A DNA stretch of 5,145 nucleotides from JANFXS01 sp022791155 (GTDB lineage: Bacteria; Bacillota; Clostridia; Lachnospirales; Anaerotignaceae), in NCBI GenBank assembly GCA_949743895.1, contig CATJUX010000014.1:1-5145 (forward strand), given 5' to 3'. The position numbers and the translations under genes are program-made. Shown here piece after piece: positions 1 to 5,020 of the stretch; positions within the stretch are counted from its first letter, which is position 1, and each line of letters begins with the position of its first letter. The notes beneath the pieces were generated by a model. It worked only from the letters and a program-made list of their open reading frames with translations, was not told where the DNA came from and searched no databases.

Positions 1-1
1 A

Positions 2-706
2 ATATCAGTGGCGGGGAATTTCAATGAAAGTGACATGCTTGAGAAGCTTGAAAAAATATTCTCGCTTTGGCAAAGTGAGAAAAATGTTGAATATATTCCA
101 CAAAAAATAGAATATTTTCCATCTGTTGTGGCGAAAAAGAAAGAAAATGAACAGCTAAATTTGATTATTGCTTTCCCTTGCATCAAAAGAGAAGATCCGC
201 AAAAATATGCATACACTGTGTTTAACACAATTTTTGGCGGCGGCATGAGCAGTATTCTTTTTCAAAAAATAAGAGAAGAACACGGACTTACTTATTCTAT
301 TTATAGCTATACATCACAGTATAGTGAAACAGGGCTTTTTTCCATTTATGCAGCCATGAATCCTGGACAGGCTGAAAGGGTTGTCAAGTTGATATTTGAT
401 GAAATCAAAAATGTCAAGAAAAATAGCATTTCACAGTATGTTCTCAACAAAACAAAAGAGCAGATAATAAGCAATTTTATTATAGGGAATGAAAGCACAG
501 TGAACCGCATGACATACAATGGTGGCGGAATACTATTGAACAAAAACTTGCTAAGCCAAGAAGAGATAATCAGCAAAGTTGAAGAAGTTAGTCTAAGTGA
601 CATGGAAAAAATTGTTTCCGAATTGTTTGATATGTCTAAAATGAGCATATCATCTGTTGGAAAACTGGAAAAATATGACATTGAAAAAATATTTTCAGGG
701 ATTTGA
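2..706 (+). CDS. M16 family (insulinase-like) peptidase, C-terminal part, 5' end outside window
   Basis: This is the C-terminal half of a pitrilysin/insulinase-type M16 protein, a family of about 400-430-residue zinc peptidases in bacteria. The frame is open to the left edge and reads I-S-V-A-G-N-F, the usual strand closing the N-terminal M16 domain, so the GTG at 8 is probably an internal valine and not the start. Numbering from that GTG, residues 77-100 hold the C-terminal-domain signature: a GGGMSS turn, then LFQKIREEHGLTYS with the Arg89/Tyr96 pair typical of substrate binding. The catalytic HxxEH motif belongs to the missing N-terminal part, so activity cannot be judged. No signal peptide or membrane segment is visible, and the family is usually cytoplasmic. 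The gene ends in TGA with no convincing terminator behind it, so readthrough into the next gene is possible. Family assignment is firm; substrate is unknown. Confidence 0.9.
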   Translation: MSVAGNFNESDMLEKLEKIFSLWQSEKNVEYIPQKIEYFPSVVAKKKENEQLNLIIAFPCIKREDPQKYAYTVFNTIFGGGMSSILFQKIREEHGLTYSIYSYTSQYSETGLFSIYAAMNPGQAERVVKLIFDEIKNVKKNSISQYVLNKTKEQIISNFIIGNESTVNRMTYNGGGILLNKNLLSQEEIISKVEEVSLSDMEKIVSELFDMSKMSISSVGKLEKYDIEKIFSGI

Positions 707-723
707 GTGAAATGCTAATAATT

Positions 724-780
724 ATTTTTTCTTTGGAAATGATATATGTTAGAGAATAAATCTACTTCCAAAGGAGGAAT
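724..780 (+). promoter_or_regulatory. Possible RBS-sequestering hairpin with Shine-Dalgarno AAAGGAGG upstream of the DUF378 gene
   Basis: AAAGGAGG at 770-777 lies 8 nt before the TTG at 786 and fixes that start. Bases 724-738 can pair with 766-780 in RNA: an uninterrupted core CTTTGGAA (731-738) with TTCCAAAG (766-773), extended by A-U and G-U pairs to 15 bp, around a 27-nt loop. The whole Shine-Dalgarno site lies in the right arm, opposite a run of U, an arrangement reminiscent of fourU-type thermometers. The pairing is seen in the sequence; a regulatory role is inferred. It requires transcription starting upstream of 724. Confidence 0.4.
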
Positions 781-785
781 CATAA

Positions 786-1019
786 TTGAGAAATATGGAT
801 TGGCTTTGTCTTACATTCATTATAATAGGTGCGCTAAACTGGGGTCTTGTTGGTTTTTTTAATTTTGACCTTGTTTCAGCAATATTTGGAGGAAACCTTC
901 ACTTTGTGGCTAAAATTATATTTGCTGTTGTCGGTTTGGCGGGATTGTATTGCCTCAGCCTGTACAGCAGAATGGACTATCATGAAACAAAAGTTCATTT
1001 TGGAAGCAAAAAACAATAA
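786..1019 (+). CDS. DUF378 family small membrane protein (YuzA-like)
   Basis: This is a 77-residue membrane protein of the DUF378 family, which includes B. subtilis YuzA; the biochemical function is unknown. Two hydrophobic helices are visible, about residues 5-27 (with the family motif G-A-L-N-W-G-L-V-G) and 38-60 (ending G-L-A-G-L-Y). A short, charged and Lys-rich tail follows. The length is typical. The TTG at 786 is preferred over the in-frame ATG at 795 because AAAGGAGG sits 8 nt upstream of TTG but 17 nt upstream of ATG. The gene lies 79 nt downstream of the M16 gene on the same strand and converges on the kinase gene, with only 25 nt between stop codons. Its last codons overlap the T-rich tail of the opposing terminator. 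Translation may be controlled by the hairpin that covers its ribosome site. Confidence 0.88.
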   Translation: MRNMDWLCLTFIIIGALNWGLVGFFNFDLVSAIFGGNLHFVAKIIFAVVGLAGLYCLSLYSRMDYHETKVHFGSKKQ

Positions 1020-1062
1020 AAACAATGCCGCTGGCTTATTGTCATCAATTTCCAGCGGCATT
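1008..1062 (-). terminator. Rho-independent terminator of the phosphate operon, overlapping the end of the kinase gene
   Basis: On the - strand AATGCCGCTGG (1062-1052) and CCAGCGGCATT (1034-1024) form a perfect 11-bp GC-rich stem with a 17-nt loop, followed by GTTTTTATTGTTTTTT. The upstream arm encodes the kinase residues N-A-A-G just before its TGA stop, and the distal T run overlaps the last codons of the convergent DUF378 gene. On the + strand the stem is followed by A-rich sequence, so it should terminate DUF378 transcripts poorly. Confidence 0.85.
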
Positions 1063-2373
1063 AAAAACAACACTCATTGTTGTGCCTTTGCCTGTTTGGC
1101 TTTCAACACGGATGCTTCCGTTGTGCTGAAGGGCAATATGTTTAACTATGGCAAGGCCAAGGCCGGTTCCCCCCGTCTCCTTGCTGCGGCTTTTGTCAAC
1201 ACGGAAGAATCTTTCAAATATTCGTTCCTGATATTCTTTGGAAATTCCTATGCCATTGTCTTTAATATCAATAAATGCTTTTCCATCATAGCTGTAAACA
1301 CAAATTTTTACATAGCCGCCTGATTTATTATATCTTATGGCGTTGTCGCAAAGATTGTATATGAGTTCACTGAGCATAATTTTGTTTCCTTTTATAACAG
1401 CGCCATTTCCGCTGATGTGCATTTGTATGTTTGACTTTATGGCATTGAGAGAAAGCATTTCAATTGTGTGTTCAGCCAGTTCATACAAATCAACGGTTTC
1501 GCTTAAGTCACTTGAGTTTGGTTCGTCAAGTTCGCTCAATTTTAGTATATCTCCAATCAGAACAATTAAGCGCAGTGCCTGAGAATGAATTTTTCCAGCA
1601 AAAACTTTGATGTCACTGTCTTTGACCATGCCATTTTCTATCATTTCGGCATACCCTGAGATGCTTGTTAAAGGTGTTTTGAGCTCATGAGAAACATTTG
1701 CTGTAAATTCCTGTCGCATTTTGGCGCTTTCATCTTTTTCATTTTGATGTTCTTTGAGAGCAATTGCGAATGGCTCGAATTCTTTATAGGGAACACCTTT
1801 TTCTATATCTTCTATGTTTTCAGCCATGGCTTCAATTGGCTTTACAAGCTGTTTTGTGAGCATTTGGCTCAAAAGCATGCTTATAATTGATATAAATAAT
1901 CCGATCAATGTAATTATGGGAATTGTGTTGTTGTAATCGGAGTACATTGCTTTGACATATATAGCAGTTCTAATGATGTTTCCGTCAGGAAGAAGCATGG
2001 CATAATAATAAGTTTTATGTCCTGTAGTGGCGGAATATCGTGTTGATTCGCCAAATCCTGTTTTTTTTGCTGAGATTATTTCGTCTCTTTTGATGTGATT
2101 GTCCATGGAAGATGCATTGTTTTCGCTGTCAAAGAGAACAGTTCCGTTTTCTGAGATCAATGTGATCCTTGCTCCTCTTATGGCAAAGGACTGGAGCTGG
2201 TTATAGTCATCAAAATTTCCATATACAGCTGAAAAAGCTGTTGTCAGTGTTTTTATATCTGATCTAACTTGTTCTTCATATGCTTTGTGAAATATAGTTA
2301 TTGTCATTATGGCAGTTAAAAGCATTGATACAATACCAATCAAAATCATGCGGGATTTAATTTTTTCTTCCAA
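1045..2373 (-). CDS. phoR: PhoR-type membrane sensor histidine kinase
   Basis: This is a 442-residue sensor kinase, the expected partner of the response regulator encoded just upstream. Domains in order: membrane helix at about 9-28; extracytoplasmic sensor of about 120 residues (30-148) with the RITLISENGTVLFDS and MDNHIKRDEI motifs common in Gram-positive PhoR-like kinases; membrane helix at about 151-172; short HAMP-like linker (about 173-215); HisKA with phospho-acceptor His229 in NVSHELKTPLTS; and HATPase_c with N box (LCDNAIRYN, about 341-349), G1 box (DNGIGI, 372-377), F box (ERFFRV) and G2 box (GGTGLGLAIV, 401-410). All catalytic motifs are intact. There is no cytoplasmic PAS domain between the second helix and HisKA, unlike E. 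coli PhoR. The start is TTG, with AGGTGA 6 nt upstream overlapping the regulator's TAG stop; a Met at residue 9 lacks such a site. The phosphate role is inferred from the operon; symbol by analogy. Confidence 0.92.
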   Translation of the reverse strand: MEEKIKSRMILIGIVSMLLTAIMTITIFHKAYEEQVRSDIKTLTTAFSAVYGNFDDYNQLQSFAIRGARITLISENGTVLFDSENNASSMDNHIKRDEIISAKKTGFGESTRYSATTGHKTYYYAMLLPDGNIIRTAIYVKAMYSDYNNTIPIITLIGLFISIISMLLSQMLTKQLVKPIEAMAENIEDIEKGVPYKEFEPFAIALKEHQNEKDESAKMRQEFTANVSHELKTPLTSISGYAEMIENGMVKDSDIKVFAGKIHSQALRLIVLIGDILKLSELDEPNSSDLSETVDLYELAEHTIEMLSLNAIKSNIQMHISGNGAVIKGNKIMLSELIYNLCDNAIRYNKSGGYVKICVYSYDGKAFIDIKDNGIGISKEYQERIFERFFRVDKSRSKETGGTGLGLAIVKHIALQHNGSIRVESQTGKGTTMSVVFNAAGN

Positions 2374-2379
2374 ACGAAA

Positions 2380-2385
2380 TCACCT
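2380..2385 (-). promoter_or_regulatory. Shine-Dalgarno AGGTGA overlapping the response-regulator stop; sets the TTG start of the kinase
   Basis: Reading the - strand, the regulator gene ends in TAG and the last two bases of that stop begin AGGTGA, 6 nt before the TTG at 2373. Ribosomes finishing the regulator would therefore be placed on the kinase start. This is the main reason for preferring TTG over the later ATG at 2349. Confidence 0.65.
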
Positions 2386-3064
2386 AACTGTCTTCTTTGA
2401 TAGTGTCAATTTTATATCCAACATTTCTCACAGTTTTTATATAGGCTCCACTAAGACCGAGTTTTTGGCGCAAAGTTTTGATGTGCATGTCAACAGTTCG
2501 GCTTTCTCCTTCAAAGTCTGTGCCCCAAACGTTATCCATGATTTTGTCGCGGCTTAGTACAATTCCGCTGTTTGATATGAGATATTTCAAAAGTTCATAT
2601 TCTTTGTATGTAAGTTCACATATTTTTCCATCAGATGTGACTTCATGTTTTTTGTCATCAAGAACAATTTCTTCAAATGTGAATAAAATCTCGTTTTCTA
2701 TATGGAATCTTCTCAAAACAGCTTTAACACGGCTTATAAATTCCATGATGCCAAAAGGCTTGTTTATATAGTCATCAGCACCACTGTCAAGGGCTTTGAC
2801 AGCATCAATTTCACTTGTTTTTGCAGTCACCATAATGATTGGTATTTTTTTTGTTTTTTCATTTTGCCTTAACTTTTTGAGTATACTAAGCCCATCGCTT
2901 CCAGGAAGCATTATGTCTAAAACAACAAGTGTTGGAAGTGAAGTTTTGCATTCTAAAAAGAAGCTGTCTCCATCTGAAAACCCTTTTGTTTGGAACCCGC
3001 TGTTTTTTAGAGCATATTCTTCCATTTCACGTATATTAATGTCGTCTTCAACAATATATATCAC
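2384..3064 (-). CDS. phoB: PhoB/PhoP-type response regulator (OmpR family)
   Basis: This is a 226-residue DNA-binding response regulator, full length for the OmpR/PhoB class. The receiver domain (1-118) has the acidic pair Asp7/Asp8, phospho-acceptor Asp50 in VVLDIMLPG, the switch Thr80 and the conserved Lys102 in NKPF, so it should be phosphorylatable. The winged-helix effector (about 125-220) has the LTYKEYELLKYLI segment, recognition-helix motif RTVDMHIKTLRQKL and the wing TVRNVGYKI. The start is GTG, chosen because GAGGAG lies 9 nt upstream and the protein then begins M-I-Y-I-V-E-D-D, the usual first strand of the fold. It sits between the symporter (13 nt upstream) and the kinase (10 nt downstream). 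Likely targets include its own operon, through the TTTACA repeats at 4923-4939. The family is certain; the phosphate specificity and symbol come from context. Confidence 0.92.
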   Translation of the reverse strand: MIYIVEDDINIREMEEYALKNSGFQTKGFSDGDSFFLECKTSLPTLVVLDIMLPGSDGLSILKKLRQNEKTKKIPIIMVTAKTSEIDAVKALDSGADDYINKPFGIMEFISRVKAVLRRFHIENEILFTFEEIVLDDKKHEVTSDGKICELTYKEYELLKYLISNSGIVLSRDKIMDNVWGTDFEGESRTVDMHIKTLRQKLGLSGAYIKTVRNVGYKIDTIKEDS

Positions 3065-3073
3065 ACTTTGTCA

Positions 3074-3079
3074 CTCCTC
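3074..3079 (-). promoter_or_regulatory. Shine-Dalgarno GAGGAG overlapping the symporter stop; sets the GTG start of the regulator
   Basis: On the - strand the symporter stop and this ribosome site form the overlapping string TGAGGAG, 9 nt before the GTG at 3064. The shared bases imply that translation of the regulator is coupled to that of the symporter. Confidence 0.65.
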
Positions 3080-4823
3080 AGGCAAGTGAATATTTCTTCA
3101 TATAGCTTTCGAACATTTTTTCAAATGAACTGTCAGATTCCTTCAGCTCATGAAGATATTCGTGAGTTGAAAAACTGTTTTTAGCTATTTCTATCAGGCA
3201 AACGGCTATGTTTGAGCAGTGATCGGCAACGCGCTCATAATTCGTGATGAGATCTGAAAATACAAATCCAACCTCTGTTGTGCAGCGCTCTTTTTTTAGT
3301 CTTTCAATATGGTTTGAGCGGAGAGTTGCTTTTAATATATCGATCACTTGTTCCAAAGGTTCAACCTTTGAGGCCATAGCTATATTATCACTCACAAATG
3401 ATTCTATGGCAAGTGTTAATATTTCTCTAACGGCGTTTGAAAGAGTGTTTAATTCTTTAATTGCTTCAGGGCTGAAAACAATGCCTTTTTCGTGTATTTC
3501 GTCAGCGGCCTGCTTTATATTAAGTGCATGATCGCCTATACGCTCAAAATCACCAATGCAGTGAAGAAGTTTTGAGGTTTCGTTGCTGTCATTTTCACTT
3601 ATGTCAAGACGAAGAAGTTTGACCATATATGTCCCGAGTTTGTCTTCATAAATGTCTATTTTCTCCTCATTTTCAACAATGCTTTTGGCAGTTGATGGAT
3701 CATATTTGTTTATAAGGTCTATTGAATTGAAAAGTGTGTGTTTGGCAAGAACAGCCATTTTAATTGCAACTTCTCGGCTTTGATAAACTGCCACAGAGGG
3801 AGTGACAAGAAATCTGTCATCAAGAGTTTGAAATTCCTCATCAGTTTCATCATCTTTGACGGTTATGATGGCAAGTTTTTCAAGCACTTTGGCAAATGGA
3901 AACATCAATGTTGTTGCAAGAATGTTGAAAGTTGTGTGTATGACTGCTATTCCAGCAGCGTTCAACGGTGAATTTATAAATTTGAAGTCAATGAATGAAT
4001 TCAAAGCATAAAAAATTATAAGAAAAATTGTTGAACCAATTAAATTGAAATAGAGATGAACCATTGAAGCGCGTTTGGCATTTTTGCTGGCGCCTATTGC
4101 AGAAATGAGTGCTGTCACACATGTTCCTATGTTCTGTCCCATTATAATTGGTATTGACATTCCATATGTCACAGAGCCTGTTTGGGCAAGAGCCTGCAAT
4201 ATACCAATTGAAGCCGAAGAACTTTGAATGACAGCAGTAAGAATTGCTCCAGCAATAACTCCTAATATTGGATTTGAGAATAAGAGAAGTATGTTTGTGA
4301 ATTCTGGAATATCGGCAAGGGGTTTTACTGCTTCTGTCATTGTCTCCATTCCAGTCATCAAAACAGTGAAGCCAAGGAAGATTATGCCTATGTTTTTCTT
4401 TTTTGTGTCTTTTGAAAACATATAGAATGTTATTCCAACAGCAGCGAGAGCAGGGGCGAAGCTGGAGGGTTTGAGCAAAGTCAGCAAAAACCCGCCGCCC
4501 TCAATGGCTGTCAGGCTCAACAACCATGAAGTTATGGTTGTTCCTATGTTAGCACCCATAATTATGCTTACAGCCTGGCCAAGTTCCATTAGACCTGAGT
4601 TTACAAATCCCACAACCATAACTGTTGTGGCTGAAGAACTTTGTATTATAGCTGTGACAACAACCCCAAGGAACAGGCCCCTCAGTGGATTTGATGTGAG
4701 TTTTTCAAGTATTTTTTTCAGTTTGCCTCCAGCCTGTTTTTCGAGAGCATCTCCCATAACATTCATGCCAAACAGAAAAAGGGAAAGACCTCCGATAAGG
4801 CTTAGTATATTGAAAATGGACAT
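3078..4823 (-). CDS. Na+/phosphate symporter (PNaS family) with C-terminal PhoU-like domain
   Basis: This 581-residue inner-membrane protein resembles bacterial NptA/YjbB-type sodium-dependent phosphate transporters. The membrane part (about 1-320) contains the inverted duplication typical of the Na/Pi cotransport domain: QSSSATT at 61-67 paired with GANIGTT at 90-96, then QSSSAS at 200-205 paired with GQNIGTC at 229-235. These QSSS motifs are the family's substrate and ion site. From about 345 to 575 follows a soluble PhoU-like helical domain with two metal-ligand-type motifs, FERIGDH (426-432) and YERVADH (529-535), one per three-helix repeat. The start is ATG with a strong GGGGAGGA 7 nt upstream, and the N-terminal helix begins almost at once. 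It is the first gene of the operon with the response regulator and kinase, downstream of a candidate PHO box. Phosphate import is the family expectation; some PNaS-PhoU proteins may instead export phosphate or regulate its flux, which sequence alone cannot decide. Confidence 0.92.
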   Translation of the reverse strand: MSIFNILSLIGGLSLFLFGMNVMGDALEKQAGGKLKKILEKLTSNPLRGLFLGVVVTAIIQSSSATTVMVVGFVNSGLMELGQAVSIIMGANIGTTITSWLLSLTAIEGGGFLLTLLKPSSFAPALAAVGITFYMFSKDTKKKNIGIIFLGFTVLMTGMETMTEAVKPLADIPEFTNILLLFSNPILGVIAGAILTAVIQSSSASIGILQALAQTGSVTYGMSIPIIMGQNIGTCVTALISAIGASKNAKRASMVHLYFNLIGSTIFLIIFYALNSFIDFKFINSPLNAAGIAVIHTTFNILATTLMFPFAKVLEKLAIITVKDDETDEEFQTLDDRFLVTPSVAVYQSREVAIKMAVLAKHTLFNSIDLINKYDPSTAKSIVENEEKIDIYEDKLGTYMVKLLRLDISENDSNETSKLLHCIGDFERIGDHALNIKQAADEIHEKGIVFSPEAIKELNTLSNAVREILTLAIESFVSDNIAMASKVEPLEQVIDILKATLRSNHIERLKKERCTTEVGFVFSDLITNYERVADHCSNIAVCLIEIAKNSFSTHEYLHELKESDSSFEKMFESYMKKYSLA

Positions 4824-4830
4824 AATGTTT

Positions 4831-4838
4831 TCCTCCCC
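4831..4838 (-). promoter_or_regulatory. Strong Shine-Dalgarno GGGGAGGA of the symporter gene
   Basis: On the - strand GGGGAGGA ends 7 nt before the ATG at 4823. It is the strongest ribosome site of the three-gene operon and confirms the symporter start, in contrast to the coupled sites of the two downstream genes. Confidence 0.8.
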
Positions 4839-4876
4839 AATAATTTATCTCTTGTAATTACAGCGAAATCACTGCT

Positions 4877-4905
4877 ACTATATAATATTATCTGTAAAAG
4901 GTAAA
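4877..4905 (-). promoter_or_regulatory. Candidate promoter of the symporter-regulator-kinase operon
   Basis: On the - strand TTTACC (4905-4900) is followed after 17 bp by TATAGT (4882-4877). The -10 matches TATAAT at five of six bases, while the -35 is weak at four of six, as is common for promoters needing an activator. The transcript would begin near 4870, giving a leader of about 47 nt. The leader shows no riboswitch-like structure by eye. AT-rich sequence makes chance matches likely, so confidence is moderate. Confidence 0.45.
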
Positions 4906-4939
4906 ATTCATATACAAACGTTTGTAAAATTTATGTAAA
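4893..4939 (-). promoter_or_regulatory. Candidate PHO box: TTTACA repeats upstream of the symporter gene
   Basis: On the - strand TTTACA occurs at 4939-4934 and again at 4928-4923, an exact 11-bp period (6+5). Two further copies, TTTACC (4905-4900) and TTTACA (4898-4893), lie next to the promoter but out of that register. Gram-positive PhoP boxes are known as TT(A/C/T)ACA-like hexamers separated by about 5 bp. The site lies about 55-70 bp before the predicted transcription start, compatible with activation by the PhoB-like regulator encoded in the same operon. The repeats are seen; the binding is inferred. Confidence 0.5.
4913..4926. repeat. Perfect 14-bp palindrome TACAAACGTTTGTA, operator-like
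   Basis: TACAAACGTTTGTA is its own reverse complement and stops being symmetric just outside these bases. A central CG flanked by AAA/TTT is typical of operators for LacI/PurR/CcpA-type repressors. It overlaps the inner TTTACA copy of the candidate PHO box by four bases and lies just upstream of the predicted -35. It departs from the CcpA cre consensus at the usually conserved outer G and C, so no regulator is named. Confidence 0.45.
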
Positions 4940-5020
4940 AAAACGCGAATATGATATAAGCGAATAAAAATTTTTTAAAGTTTCAAGACAGATGTTTTCT
5001 GTCAGTATAATATTATATAG

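Noticed and set aside
8..10. GTG at 8 as the true start of the M16 gene
   Set aside because: The frame continues open to the left edge with I-S before V-A-G-N-F, which fits the interior of an M16 protein. The remaining protein would lack the whole catalytic half, and no ribosome site can be seen.
717..730. AATAATTATT followed by T run as a terminator of the M16 gene
   Set aside because: The palindrome is all A/T with no loop, so a stable hairpin cannot form.
733..760. Promoter for the DUF378 gene (TTGGAA, 16 bp, AATAAA)
   Set aside because: Both boxes match at only four positions or fewer, and it lies in AT-rich DNA. It would also conflict with the better supported RNA hairpin. Not called.
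1067..1083. Second hairpin ACAAC/GTTGT near the kinase 3' end
   Set aside because: It has a five-base AT-rich stem inside coding sequence and no T run on either side; probably chance.
847..1323. 158-residue + strand open frame
   Set aside because: It overlaps the DUF378 gene in another frame and then runs antisense to the kinase gene and through its terminator. It has no ribosome site and no recognisable domain.
4471..4857. 128-residue + strand open frame opposite the symporter start
   Set aside because: It is antisense to conserved QSSS and membrane-helix codons of the symporter, is Pro/Ser-rich as expected of a shadow frame, and has no ribosome site.
4913..4926. CcpA cre site
   Set aside because: The conserved outer G and C of the cre consensus are A and T here. 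It is kept only as an unassigned operator-like palindrome.
4987..5003. Hairpin GACAGA-5 nt-TCTGTC as a terminator
   Set aside because: The stem is only 6 bp, and on neither strand is it directly followed by a T run. It is too weak to call.
5006..5011. TATAAT on the + strand as a promoter -10
   Set aside because: No acceptable -35 lies 16-18 bp upstream, and no + strand gene follows before the window ends. The AT-rich context explains the match.
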